NCBI RefSeq assembly: GCF_018613835.1
Contig: NZ_JAGGPM010000060.1
Coordinates: 1 to 32,654, forward strand
Direction: 5' to 3'
From: Arthrobacter sp. ISL-5
GTDB taxonomy: Bacteria; Actinomycetota; Actinomycetes; Actinomycetales; Micrococcaceae
DNA: 32,654 nucleotides
Shown here: one piece after another, positions 7,371-15,998 of the stretch
How positions within the stretch are numbered: the stretch's first letter is position 1
Layout: every line of letters starts with the position of its first letter
The notes under the pieces: model-generated
The model's input: the letters and a program-made list of their open reading frames with translations, nothing else
Database searches by the model: none
What the model was told of the DNA's origin: nothing
Position numbers and translations under genes: made by a program

Positions 7371-8294
7371 ATGACTACTGAACGTGACACATTGAAAGAG
7401 TTCTACCAGTCCAGCGGTGCAGCGTTGACAGCCGCACCGGACATCGACCTTGTTTTTAACAGGGCCCTTCTGGACCAGATCCACCGTCTTTCGGCCGAGC
7501 CGAAAAACGTGACGTATGACGAGGTAGACGCCGGAGGCAGGCCAGGTATGTGGTGCATTCCCGCTGGTGCGGACCAGGGCAATGTGATTCTGTACTTCCA
7601 CGGTGGAGGGTTTGTCGTTCAGAGTGTGAACAGTCATCGAAAGCTGGCCGGACACCTGGCCGCGGCAGCGGGCTGCCGGGTCCTCCTGCTGGACTATCGT
7701 CAGGCTCCCGAACATCAGTATCCTTCGCAGATCGAGGACGTCGAGGATGCTTACGGCTGGCTGCGCGGCCAGGGTATTAACCCTGATGGCATCGCGTTCG
7801 CGGGCGACTCAGCCGGTGCCTGCCTGGCAGTTTCCTCCGTCGTGCGCCTCCGGGACAAGGAGCTGCCGCTGCCGGCGGCCATCATTGGCTTCTCGCCGTG
7901 GTTTGACTTGGAATGCAACGGCGAGTCGTTGGAAACCAATGCGGCAAAGGACGTCCTCGTCAGGGGACCGTTGGTCCAGCAAATGGTGATGGCATACCTC
8001 AGTGCGGACACTTCCAGAACGGACCCGCTGGTGAATCCGCTTCATGCCGATCTTGCCGGGTTCCCTCCGGTTTTCCTCACCGCGAGCCTCGACGAGGCGC
8101 TCTTCGATAATGCGCAGCGGTTTGCAGACCGGGCCCGGGAAGCGGGCGTGGAAGTTGAGCTGCACACCGTTCCTGGCCAGCAGCATGTCTTTCAGTTTAT
8201 GGCTGGACACTCTTCGGCAGCGGACCTGTCAATCGCAGAAGCAGGATCTTGGGTTGCGGAACGACTGGGCGTAGTGGCGGCAGTAGGCGCGTGA
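7371..8294 (+). CDS. Alpha/beta hydrolase of the hormone-sensitive-lipase family
   Basis: A 307-residue cytoplasmic carboxylesterase-like enzyme. The oxyanion motif HGGG is at 77-80 and the nucleophile elbow GDSAG at 145-149 (S147). The acid residue is probably D241 (SLDEALFD) and the base H272 (QQHVFQF). The region DYRQAPEHQYP at 108-118 is typical of the HSL family. ATG at 7371 was chosen because AGGAGC lies 5 bp upstream and overlaps the CoA-transferase stop; the frame is open further upstream inside that gene, but no ribosome-binding site supports an earlier start. Eight bases separate it from the transferase stop, so it is in the same operon. It likely cleaves a short or branched acyl ester (or thioester), feeding acid to the ligase/transferase; the exact substrate is not visible. 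Confidence 0.9.
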   Translation: MTTERDTLKEFYQSSGAALTAAPDIDLVFNRALLDQIHRLSAEPKNVTYDEVDAGGRPGMWCIPAGADQGNVILYFHGGGFVVQSVNSHRKLAGHLAAAAGCRVLLLDYRQAPEHQYPSQIEDVEDAYGWLRGQGINPDGIAFAGDSAGACLAVSSVVRLRDKELPLPAAIIGFSPWFDLECNGESLETNAAKDVLVRGPLVQQMVMAYLSADTSRTDPLVNPLHADLAGFPPVFLTASLDEALFDNAQRFADRAREAGVEVELHTVPGQQHVFQFMAGHSSAADLSIAEAGSWVAERLGVVAAVGA

Positions 8295-8484
8295 ACGTTT
8301 TGAACCCCTGCACCCACTACCAGCAGGGCTTCACCAAACCGTGGACCTATCGCTAAGCAGTTGCTAGGGCAGCAACCCGTCGGGCCTCCTATAAGGAACA
8401 GAAGAAGGCTCATATGGACTTGGGGAGCTATTGCATCCCGACAGCCGGCCCACCCACAACCCACCTAACGAGAGAAGTACGACA

Positions 8485-10053
8485 ATGATCAATGGTCCAG
8501 GCCAACTCCTCCCAGATGTGGCGGGCCGGTTCGGCGACAAGGCCGCTCTGGTCACAGCGACACGCACGATGACTTTCAATGATCTCAACGAGGCAAGTAA
8601 CCAGGTCGCGGCCGGCATTGCAGGGCGTGGAATTGAGCCCGGGCGCGTAGTTTCGCTGTACTCGCAGAACCGCTGGGAATGGCTTGTGGCGTATCACGGT
8701 GCGCTCAAAGCAGGCGCCGTGGTCAACCCCATCAATGTCATGCTGACAGCCCGAGAGGTGGAGTTCGTTCTCGAGGACTGCGAGTCCGCGATGATTTTCG
8801 TCGGCGGGGATGATGCGGCAGACGTAGCCAAAGCCACGCAGAACCTTTCCCACGAGTGCTTAATCGTCTCTTTCGGGAAGAGCATCGATGGTGTGACACC
8901 ATTCTCGGAGTTTTTATCAGGAGATCATGCAGTTCCGGTCTTCACCCCCGAGCCAGAGATGCCCTGCACGATCGGATACACCTCGGGCACCACGGGGCAT
9001 CCGAAAGGTGCTATACAGAGTAACCGCGCAGTTGCAACCAATTTCGGACTTACGGCCACGATGCACGGTCGTGATGACCGTGACGTGGTGGTAACGGCGC
9101 TGCCGGCGCCCCATGTGTATGGGAACGTCGCGATAAATTCGACGTGGCTCGTCGGCGGCACAGTGGTGCTGATGGAGCGTTTCCGACCAGCGGATGCATT
9201 GCACCTGATCGGCGAGCACGGGGCGACGATATTCGAGGGCGTTCCGGCGATGTACGCCACGATGCTTGCCGATCCGGCTATTGAAAAAAGTGACCTGACT
9301 TCATTGAGACGTTGTACTGTCGGTGGTCAAACTATGCCAACCGCGACGATTGAACGGTGGGAGAACCGCTCCGGGGCACCATTGATTGAGCTGTGGGGCA
9401 TGACCGAACTGGCAGGTCTGGGAACCACGCACGCCCTTCATGCGCAGGGGCCCCGAGGGTCAATTGGGGTCCCTTTGCCTGGCATGGAGGCCACTATCAG
9501 GGATCTCGCCGACCCTACCCGGGAAGCAGCCCGGGGTGAGGCTGGAGAACTTCTGATGCGTGGTTCCATCGTGATGCTGGGATATTACGGAAAACCTGAG
9601 GCTACTGCCGAGGTACTGGACGAAGCGGGCTGGCTACGCACTGGCGACGTTGCCCGTATGGACGAGCAAGGGAACTTGTTCATTGTGGACCGCCTAAAGG
9701 ACATGATCATCACTGGCGGCTACAACATCTATCCAGCCGAAATTGAACGAGTACTGAGCGCACATCCGGAGGTGGCCCTGGTGGCCGTGGGCCCCATACC
9801 CGACACAGTGAAAGGGGAGTTGGCCTGCGCCTATGTTGTGCGAACAAACGGCGCGACGGTTGGTGAGAAAGACCTCATCGAATATTCTGCCGCCCACCTG
9901 GCACCCTATAAGCGCCCCCGAATGATTCGGTTCGTCGAAGACCTCCCTAAGACCTCCAGCGGCAAGATCATGCGGCGCAAACTAATCGGCATTCCCCAAA
10001 GCGCTGAGGAGATTGGTTCCCCATCGTTTTCACAGGTATCAGAACCACGGTGA
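8485..10053 (+). CDS. AMP-forming acyl-CoA ligase
   Basis: A 522-residue ANL-superfamily synthetase that activates a carboxylic acid with ATP and CoA. Visible core motifs are YTSGTTGHPKGA (165-176), LWGMTE (303-308), TGD (387-389), KDMIITGGYNIYPAEIE (405-421) and the C-terminal KTSSGKIMRRK (489-499), where K494 is the adenylation lysine. ATG at 8485 is preceded by GAGAGAAG; a TTG further upstream at 8431 has no such site. The 190 bp before it hold no other gene. The length and motif set fit medium-chain, branched-chain or aryl acid ligases. In this operon a C5 branched acid such as 3-methylcrotonate is attractive (inference). It ends 164 bp before the best carboxylase start. Confidence 0.92.
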   Translation: MINGPGQLLPDVAGRFGDKAALVTATRTMTFNDLNEASNQVAAGIAGRGIEPGRVVSLYSQNRWEWLVAYHGALKAGAVVNPINVMLTAREVEFVLEDCESAMIFVGGDDAADVAKATQNLSHECLIVSFGKSIDGVTPFSEFLSGDHAVPVFTPEPEMPCTIGYTSGTTGHPKGAIQSNRAVATNFGLTATMHGRDDRDVVVTALPAPHVYGNVAINSTWLVGGTVVLMERFRPADALHLIGEHGATIFEGVPAMYATMLADPAIEKSDLTSLRRCTVGGQTMPTATIERWENRSGAPLIELWGMTELAGLGTTHALHAQGPRGSIGVPLPGMEATIRDLADPTREAARGEAGELLMRGSIVMLGYYGKPEATAEVLDEAGWLRTGDVARMDEQGNLFIVDRLKDMIITGGYNIYPAEIERVLSAHPEVALVAVGPIPDTVKGELACAYVVRTNGATVGEKDLIEYSAAHLAPYKRPRMIRFVEDLPKTSSGKIMRRKLIGIPQSAEEIGSPSFSQVSEPR

Positions 10054-10217
10054 TACGCAGCCTGACGGATTGGATCTCGCACGGGAAGCGTGGGCGCTCC
10101 GTCAGTACGGTCCGATCCTCGGACCACGAAACCGACAATCTGCAGGCGGCGCGTACCGCTCCGCAGAGCGGTTCATTTCGTTTGGGCTCGATACCCGAGA
10201 ATTGGAGAAGACAACAG

Positions 10218-11828
10218 GTGCATGCATTGAGCAGTGGCGTAGAGTCGCCGCAAGCAAATTTCACAGTCACCGCTAACGGGCAGAAGATGTTAGCCGAGGA
10301 TCTGAAAGTGCGTTTGGCGGAGGCAGCGTTGGGCGGTTCGGAGAACTCCCGCCAGCGGCATGCCAGCCGGGGGAAGCTGCTGCCGCGAGAACGTGTTGAC
10401 CGGCTCTTGGATGAGGGGAGCCCATTCCTAGAGATAGCGCCTCTTGCCGGCAATGGAATGTACGACGGTGATGCCCCCGGCGCCGGCTTGGTCTCGGGCA
10501 TAGGCCTGGTCCACGGGCGGCACGTGATGGTGGTCTGCAATGACGCCACGGTCAAGGGCGGAACCTACTACCCGATGACGGTAAAAAAGCACCTTCGCGC
10601 CCAAGAGATCGCACTGGAGAATGGGCTGCCATGCATCTATCTTGTGGACTCGGGAGGGGCCTACCTTCCAAGGCAGGATGACGTTTTCCCTGATAGGGAT
10701 CATTTTGGCCGCATTTTCTTTAATCAGGCCAAGATGTCCGCGAGCAAAATCCCGCAGATAGCCGCGGTGCTGGGCTCGTGCACCGCCGGCGGAGCCTACA
10801 TGCCGGCCATGAGCGACGAAACAGTGATTGTACGTAACCAGGGCACCATCTTCCTGGGCGGCCCACCGCTCGTGAAGGCGGCTATCGGCGAAGTGGTGAC
10901 GGCAGAGGAACTTGGCGGGGGTGAGGTCCACACCAAAATCTCCGGGGTCGCTGACCACTTAGCCGAAAACGATGAACACGCCTTGGAAATCGTTCGGGAT
11001 ATTGTGGCGACCCTGCCCGCGTCGGCGTCCCCTGCCTGGCAAGTGTCAGAAGCTGTCCTTCCGCCGTTGACCGAACCGGAGGACCTGTACGGGGTGGTCC
11101 CTGTGGACGTTAACGCCTCCTATGATGTTCGGGAGGTTATCGCCGGCTTAGTGGACGGCAGTGAATTCCACGAGTTCAAGGCCAACTACGGCGCGACGCT
11201 GGTCACGGGCTTCGCCCACATCCATGGGCACCCTGTGGGCGTCGTCGCGAACAACGGCGTGCTCTTTAGCGAATCAGCGCTCAAAGGGGCGCACTTCATC
11301 GAACTGTGTGACCAGCGCGGTATTCCCCTTCTATTCCTGCAGAACCTGTCCGGATTCATGGTTGGGAAAGACTACGAACACGGTGGCATAGCAAAGAACG
11401 GTGCCAAGATGGTCACCGCAGTCGCCACTGCCCGTGTTCCCAAACTGACCGTGGTTATCGGTGGCTCCTTCGGTGCGGGAAACTACTCCATGTGCGGGCG
11501 CGCCTATTCCCCGCGGTTTCTCTGGATGTGGCCGGCAGCCAGGATCTCAGTCATGGGAGGCAACCAGGCCTCAAGCGTCCTGGCCACCCTCAAACGCGAG
11601 CAATACGAGGCCGCCGGCGAGGTGTGGACCGTTGAGGAGGAGGAAGCCTTCAAGGCCCCCATCAAGCAGCAATTCGAAGACCAGGGAAGCCCTTACTATT
11701 CAACCGCTCGACTCTGGGACGACGGCATAATTGACCCGGCCGACACCCGGCGTGTCCTCGGGATGGCCCTCGATATTGTCTCCCGCCAGCCCTTGCCGGA
11801 AACCTCCTTCGGCCTCTTTCGGATGTGA
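10218..11828 (+). CDS. accD1: Methylcrotonyl-CoA-type carboxylase, carboxyltransferase (beta) subunit
   Basis: A 536-residue carboxyltransferase that moves CO2 from biotin to an acyl-CoA. The text follows the 3-methylcrotonyl-CoA carboxylase beta family closely: RGKLLPRERVDRLLD near 51-65, DSGGAYLPRQDDVFPDRDHFG at 144-164, GSCTAGGAYMPAMSDE at 186-201, IFLGGPPLVKAAIGE, and the C-terminal GGSFGAGNYSMCGRAYSPRF. I chose GTG at 10218 because GGAGAAG lies 7 bp upstream and the length then matches the family (~535). A GTG at 10050 overlapping the ligase stop would add 56 residues with no family resemblance. The next gene begins in a GTGA overlap, so both subunits are made together. Geranyl-CoA carboxylase is an alternative. 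Confidence 0.93.
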   Translation: MHALSSGVESPQANFTVTANGQKMLAEDLKVRLAEAALGGSENSRQRHASRGKLLPRERVDRLLDEGSPFLEIAPLAGNGMYDGDAPGAGLVSGIGLVHGRHVMVVCNDATVKGGTYYPMTVKKHLRAQEIALENGLPCIYLVDSGGAYLPRQDDVFPDRDHFGRIFFNQAKMSASKIPQIAAVLGSCTAGGAYMPAMSDETVIVRNQGTIFLGGPPLVKAAIGEVVTAEELGGGEVHTKISGVADHLAENDEHALEIVRDIVATLPASASPAWQVSEAVLPPLTEPEDLYGVVPVDVNASYDVREVIAGLVDGSEFHEFKANYGATLVTGFAHIHGHPVGVVANNGVLFSESALKGAHFIELCDQRGIPLLFLQNLSGFMVGKDYEHGGIAKNGAKMVTAVATARVPKLTVVIGGSFGAGNYSMCGRAYSPRFLWMWPAARISVMGGNQASSVLATLKREQYEAAGEVWTVEEEEAFKAPIKQQFEDQGSPYYSTARLWDDGIIDPADTRRVLGMALDIVSRQPLPETSFGLFRM

Positions 11829-13942
11829 GCACGACAATGAATCAACCCTCAGAAATCAGCAACGAGATGCCAAGGACATTCCACACCGTCCTTGTCGCCA
11901 ACCGAGGCGAAATCGCCTGCCGTGTCATTCGCACCTTGCGGCGGCTCGGAATCAGGTCCGCCGCCGTGTATTCCGAAGCGGACGCCGACGCACGCCATGT
12001 GCGGGAGGCCGACGTCGCGGTCTGCATAGGCGCCGCACCCGCGTCCGAAAGCTACCTGAACATGGACGCCATCATCGATGCCTGTCGGCGAACCGGCGCG
12101 CAGGCCGTGCATCCCGGCTACGGCTTTCTCTCCGAGAACGTCGCATTCGCGCGGGCGTTGCAGGACGAGGGCATTACATTCATAGGACCGGACGTCCACT
12201 CGATCAACATGATGGGCGACAAGATCCGCTCCAAGAACCATGTCGTTACCCATGGCGTTCCCGTAGTGCCGGGGATCGCGGAGCCTGGCCTGAGCAATGA
12301 ACAGCTGATGACTGCCGCTGAAGACATCGGCTTCCCCCTTCTGATCAAGCCCTCGGCCGGCGGCGGGGGCAAGGGCATGCATGTCGTCGAACGGATCCAG
12401 GACCTGCCCTCTGCCTTGGAAACGGCCCGTCGGGTGGCGCGCAGTTCCTTCGGCGACGATACCCTCTTCCTCGAGCGGCTGGTGCGCTCCCCGCGGCACA
12501 TCGAAGTCCAGATCCTGGCTGACCGTTACGGCCACACCCTCCACCTGGGCGAACGCGAGTGCTCCCTTCAGCGCCGCCACCAAAAGGTCATCGAAGAGGC
12601 GCCCGCCCCGCTGCTCCAAAACCTGTCAAACGGCACCGAGATCCGAGAACGTATAGGTGCCGCCGCCGTCGAGGCTGCCCGGTCCGTGAGCTATGTGGGT
12701 GCCGGAACTGTTGAGTTCCTGGTCTCCGATGAAGCCCCGGATGAGTTCTTCTTCATGGAAATGAACACCCGTCTTCAGGTGGAACACCCGGTGACGGAGG
12801 AGGTGGCGCGCGTCGACGGCGAACGGTTGGATTTGGTCGAATGGCAGGTGCGCATCGCCGCCGGGGAGACCCTTGACATCGCCCAATCAGACGTGACCCT
12901 GGAGGGACACGCGGTCGAGGCGCGCGTTTACGCCGAAGACCCCAGCCAGGGCTTCATACCGTCCATCGGCCGTTTTCTTGAAGTCCGGGAGCCCTCCGGC
13001 GCCGGTATCCGGGTAGACAGCTCCCTCATCGATGGTCTGGAAGTATCGCCGCACTATGATCCGATGATCGCCAAAATCATCAGCTGGGGCGGTGACAGGC
13101 GAACAGCGCTCCGCAGGCTCGACCGCGCCCTGTCGGAGACGCTGCTGCTGGGTGTCAAGACGAACATCGAGTACCTGCGGCTGCTCATCGGTGATGAGGA
13201 CGTCACCGCCGGGCGCCTCGACACCACGATGATTGACCGCAAGATCTCATCGATGCAATTCAGGACGTTCGGCGGCGAGGAACTGGCCATTGCTGCCCAC
13301 GCCCTCATGAGCGGGCAAGGACTCGTGGGCGACCCTTGGAAAAGTAAGGACGCATGGCGGGTAGGCGGCAACGCCAGGACCGTGTTCCATTTGGATGCCG
13401 ACGGCGGAACGCACATGGTCACCACCAGGCAGGAAGCGGATGGTCAGTCATTCGAGGTCAACGGAGAACTTTTCCATCTCAGGGCCATCAGCGACGGCCT
13501 GATCTCGGTGAACGGGATCCGCCGACGGATGTCCGCAGCGGTCTCGGCCGAAGGTGCGGTGTGGCTTGGAATCGAGGGTTGGGACGGGGTTGCCAGGAAG
13601 GTCGACCGTGGAGAACTCGTGAAACGCCGCTTGAACTCCCTCGAGCGGGAACCCGGAGCGGCCTGTCCGGAAGTCCGTTCGCCGATGCCAGGCACCACCA
13701 TCGCCATATCCGTGGCAGACCTGGATTTCGTCGAGGAGGGACAGCCGTTGCTCTCCATTGAGGCCATGAAGATGGAGCACCAGCTCAACGCCACAATGAC
13801 GGGGATCGTCAGACTGAACCTGAAAGTGGGCGATCCGGTCAAGGCCCAACAGATCGTGGCCACCATCGAGCCCCTCCCAGCGGAGACGACTGGCAACGAC
13901 ACGGAAGAAGAGTCCAAAGACATGGCTGAAGCGAAGGCATAA
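11825..13942 (+). CDS. accA1: Methylcrotonyl-CoA-type carboxylase, biotin carboxylase/biotin carrier (alpha) subunit
   Basis: A 705-residue fusion of biotin carboxylase, a linker region and a biotin carrier domain. The N-terminal VLVANRGEIACRVIRT starts near residue 22, the ATP-grasp glycine loop SAGGGGKGM is at 177-185, and the active-site segment EMNTRLQVEHPVTE is at 312-325. The carrier motif EAMKMEH places biotin on K649 (codon AAG at 13769). It carboxylates biotin with ATP and bicarbonate and hands CO2 to the beta subunit. GTG at 11825 overlaps the beta stop (GTGA). An ATG four codons later is possible, as no strong ribosome-binding site marks either. The last ~20 residues after the carrier are acidic and unusual. 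It directly precedes maoC and citE homologues, as in the mycobacterial leucine-catabolism locus. Confidence 0.93.
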   Translation: MSTTMNQPSEISNEMPRTFHTVLVANRGEIACRVIRTLRRLGIRSAAVYSEADADARHVREADVAVCIGAAPASESYLNMDAIIDACRRTGAQAVHPGYGFLSENVAFARALQDEGITFIGPDVHSINMMGDKIRSKNHVVTHGVPVVPGIAEPGLSNEQLMTAAEDIGFPLLIKPSAGGGGKGMHVVERIQDLPSALETARRVARSSFGDDTLFLERLVRSPRHIEVQILADRYGHTLHLGERECSLQRRHQKVIEEAPAPLLQNLSNGTEIRERIGAAAVEAARSVSYVGAGTVEFLVSDEAPDEFFFMEMNTRLQVEHPVTEEVARVDGERLDLVEWQVRIAAGETLDIAQSDVTLEGHAVEARVYAEDPSQGFIPSIGRFLEVREPSGAGIRVDSSLIDGLEVSPHYDPMIAKIISWGGDRRTALRRLDRALSETLLLGVKTNIEYLRLLIGDEDVTAGRLDTTMIDRKISSMQFRTFGGEELAIAAHALMSGQGLVGDPWKSKDAWRVGGNARTVFHLDADGGTHMVTTRQEADGQSFEVNGELFHLRAISDGLISVNGIRRRMSAAVSAEGAVWLGIEGWDGVARKVDRGELVKRRLNSLEREPGAACPEVRSPMPGTTIAISVADLDFVEEGQPLLSIEAMKMEHQLNATMTGIVRLNLKVGDPVKAQQIVATIEPLPAETTGNDTEEESKDMAEAKA

Positions 13943-13946
13943 CTCC

Positions 13947-14474
13947 ATGAACATCACTGACACCCAGCGCATCGAACAGCGCGGTCTTTACCTGGATGAA
14001 CTGAAGGAGGGGACCGTTTACGTTCACCGCCCCGGGCGCACCCTGACCGAAGCCGATAACGTCCTCTTCACCACCTTGACCATGAACAACCAGGGCCTTC
14101 ACCTGGATGCCGCCTGGAGCGCCACCCAGCCCTTCGGGCAAAGGCTGATGAACTCGCTCTTTACCCTCGGAACTATGATCGGCCAATCAGTGTCCCAGCT
14201 GACCGAGGGAACGATCGTCGCCCAGCTCGGCCTGACCGACGTCCGATTTCCCCACCCGATGTTCCATGGCGACACCCTCTACACCGAAACCGAAATCACG
14301 GAGGTCCGGATGTCCTCCTCCCGGCCAGGTCAGGGGATAGCCAGCATGAAGCACACCGGACGTAACCAGGACGCCGTCGTCGTGGCCGAAGCGACACGCA
14401 CCTGCCTGATGTGGACCCGGGAAGCACACGAAGCGTCTGGGCCGGCAGAAGGAAGGAACCTTGACCGCTTTTGA
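13947..14474 (+). CDS. MaoC-like hydratase, probable 3-methylglutaconyl-CoA hydratase
   Basis: A 175-residue hot-dog-fold enzyme of the MaoC dehydratase group. The hydratase signature lies at about 31-56: RTLTEADNVLFT then MNNQGLHLDAAWS, with H52 as the catalytic histidine. The aspartate that usually stands five residues before this histidine in R-specific hydratases is N47 here, a variation to be verified against close relatives. The C-terminal half has IVAQLGLTDVRFPHPMFHGDTL, with the substrate-pocket strand. In Mycobacterium tuberculosis the homologous gene Rv2499c follows the carboxylase genes in the leucine pathway and acts on methylglutaconyl-CoA, which supports the same role here. Mesaconyl-CoA or itaconyl-CoA hydration is the alternative. 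It starts 4 bp after the alpha-subunit stop and overlaps the next gene by 14 bp. Confidence 0.85.
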   Translation: MNITDTQRIEQRGLYLDELKEGTVYVHRPGRTLTEADNVLFTTLTMNNQGLHLDAAWSATQPFGQRLMNSLFTLGTMIGQSVSQLTEGTIVAQLGLTDVRFPHPMFHGDTLYTETEITEVRMSSSRPGQGIASMKHTGRNQDAVVVAEATRTCLMWTREAHEASGPAEGRNLDRF

Positions 14475-15333
14475 CATGGGCCCAGCTATCCTCTTCTGCC
14501 CCGCTAACAGGCCAGATCGGTACGCCAAGGCAATGGACAGTGCTGACGCGATTATCCTGGACCTCGAAGACGCCGTGGCTCCCCTCGAACGGCAGAGCGC
14601 CAGACAAAGTCTCGTCGACAATCCGGTGGATCCCAACAGAACCATCGTCAGGGTCAATCCAGTGGACACAGACGACTTCGAGCTGGATCTGCGGGCTCTA
14701 AGACAAACCGGTTACCGATACATCATGCTGGCCAAGACCGAGACAGCGGACTCCCTGGCCAAGCTGGCAGGCTACTCCGTGATCGCTCTGTGCGAGACAG
14801 CCAAGGGGATCCTTAATGCGCCCAGCATTGCGGAGGAAGGCAACGTCGTAGCCCTCATGTGGGGAGCGGAAGACCTGGTGGCTTCGCTGGGCGGCGTAAC
14901 CAGCCGACTGGCTAACGGACACTATCGCGATATTGCCCTGCACTCCCGTTCCCAGGTGCTCTTAGCGGCAGGTTCCGCCGGAAAGCCAGCGATTGACTCG
15001 GTCTACACCAATATCACCGACCTTGCGGGACTCAAGATGGAGTCCGACGACGCCCAAGCAAGCGGATTCGCCGCCAAAGCATCAATCCACCCCGCACAGA
15101 TGCCGATCATCCGCAGCTCGTTCCTTCCAGCGCAATCCGAGGTTATACAGGCCCGGCGGATCCTTGCCGCGGCAGAGAAGTCCGGCGGAGGCGTGTTCGC
15201 TTTTGAAGGACGCATGGTGGACGAACCAATCTTGCGGCATGCCCGAAAGGTCCTCGCCCGCGCGGAACGCTCGGGCACCTGTCCAGAAGCAGACAGCGAT
15301 GTGAGTACGGCGGAGGCGCTTTCCGGTCGCTGA
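14461..15333 (+). CDS. CitE/HpcH-type acyl-CoA lyase, probable HMG-CoA/citramalyl-CoA lyase
   Basis: A 290-residue TIM-barrel lyase of the HpcH/HpaI-CitE family, which splits beta-hydroxyacyl-CoA esters. Key motifs are LFCPANRPDRY (11-21), LDLEDAVAP (33-41), the substrate-binding RVNP (64-67), ETAKGILNA (112-120) with metal ligand E112, WGAEDL (134-139) with D138, and KASIHPAQ (206-213). It starts at TTG 14461 inside the maoC end, with GGAAGGAACC directly upstream, so the two are translationally coupled. By synteny with Rv2498c, reported as a lyase for (R)-HMG-CoA and citramalyl-CoA, it likely yields acetyl-CoA and acetoacetate here (or pyruvate if the substrate is citramalyl-CoA). The C-terminal ~15 residues are non-conserved in appearance. 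Confidence 0.87.
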   Translation: MTAFDMGPAILFCPANRPDRYAKAMDSADAIILDLEDAVAPLERQSARQSLVDNPVDPNRTIVRVNPVDTDDFELDLRALRQTGYRYIMLAKTETADSLAKLAGYSVIALCETAKGILNAPSIAEEGNVVALMWGAEDLVASLGGVTSRLANGHYRDIALHSRSQVLLAAGSAGKPAIDSVYTNITDLAGLKMESDDAQASGFAAKASIHPAQMPIIRSSFLPAQSEVIQARRILAAAEKSGGGVFAFEGRMVDEPILRHARKVLARAERSGTCPEADSDVSTAEALSGR

Positions 15334-15397
15334 CGAAACACAACCATCACAACGAGAGAGTCCCGGGAGCCGGGGAATACCGGAGGAGGCCGGAATT

Positions 15398-15640
15398 ATG
15401 AGCGAATACATTGAAGACTGGACTTGTTTAGCAGGCCGCACCATTTGCATTCGAAGAAGCGGCCGAACTGTCCGCGTCGGACTAGTCGAGACAGTCACGC
15501 CGGCCGGCGACATGCTGTGGTTGCGACATGAGGGAATCGAACCGCGAGCACTCTTTCAAAAAGCAAGCGGTGATACAGCGTGGATTGTTCCCGACGGGCC
15601 ACTGGACTACCCGCCCATTGATCATGTTTACCTGAGTTGA
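15398..15640 (+). CDS. Small protein of unknown function (80 aa)
   Basis: Unrecognised family. The protein is short and soluble, with an alternating pattern (GRTICIRRSGRTVRVGLVE, then DMLWLRHEGIEPRALF) that suggests a small beta barrel of SH3/KOW-like type, and it ends in PPIDHVYLS. ATG 15398 has an excellent GGAGGAGGCCGG site upstream. It lies 64 bp after the lyase gene, is co-oriented and has no intervening terminator, so it is probably the last gene of the carboxylase operon. A regulatory or enzyme-stabilising role is conjecture. Confidence 0.65.
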   Translation: MSEYIEDWTCLAGRTICIRRSGRTVRVGLVETVTPAGDMLWLRHEGIEPRALFQKASGDTAWIVPDGPLDYPPIDHVYLS

Positions 15641-15758
15641 CATACGATCATGGCGCGTAGGCACCGACCCGGCGAGGACCGGACAGCTATCTGCGATCGT
15701 AGGACATCTCGCGCTACGGCCGCCTCCTACGGTTAATGGACAGAGGCATTCCGCCTCC

Positions 15759-15776
15759 TTTGAGCCATCGCTCAAA
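15759..15776. promoter_or_regulatory. Perfect 7-bp dyad TTTGAGC-CATC-GCTCAAA
   Basis: A short hairpin or operator-like dyad about 30 bp before the small frame at 15807. It has no T-tract and only 7 paired bases, so operator is as likely as weak terminator. Confidence 0.3.
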
Positions 15777-15806
15777 AGCAGCACTCATTAGAAAGAAGGA
15801 ACCGCC

Positions 15807-15998
15807 ATGAAGTCCCGGCGGCTAATCAATGCCTCAACAGGAGGCAACACCCCAGGCGCCATGCCTTCGCAGGCGAACCAACAGCACATTCCGGCCGAGC
15901 TTGAGCTGTTTGGCCCTCATGACGCTGAGGCCACTACGCTCATTCCCCAACTGGCTACGCGCTTTCTGGATGCATCTGGAGCCAGAGATGCCCGGTGA
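15807..15998 (+). CDS. Possible small protein (63 aa), unrecognised
   Basis: A short frame starting with ATG after AAGAAGGAACC, a good ribosome-binding site. It encodes KSRRLINASTGGNTPGAM followed by an acidic segment ending in LATRFLDASGARDAR. No family is recognised, and codon use is only moderately coding-like. It may be the surviving start of a larger decayed gene or a spurious frame; the Shine-Dalgarno match is the only support. Confidence 0.3.
   Translation: MKSRRLINASTGGNTPGAMPSQANQQHIPAELELFGPHDAEATTLIPQLATRFLDASGARDAR

Noticed and set aside
8295..8484. Possible terminator (CCCTG/CAGGG pairing) between hydrolase and ligase
   Set aside because: The stem is only five bases with a 13-base loop and no T-run; operon continuity is at least as likely.
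11849..12619. Minus-strand frame of 256 codons inside the biotin carboxylase
   Set aside because: Mirror of a highly conserved coding sequence; long antisense frames are expected in GC-rich DNA.
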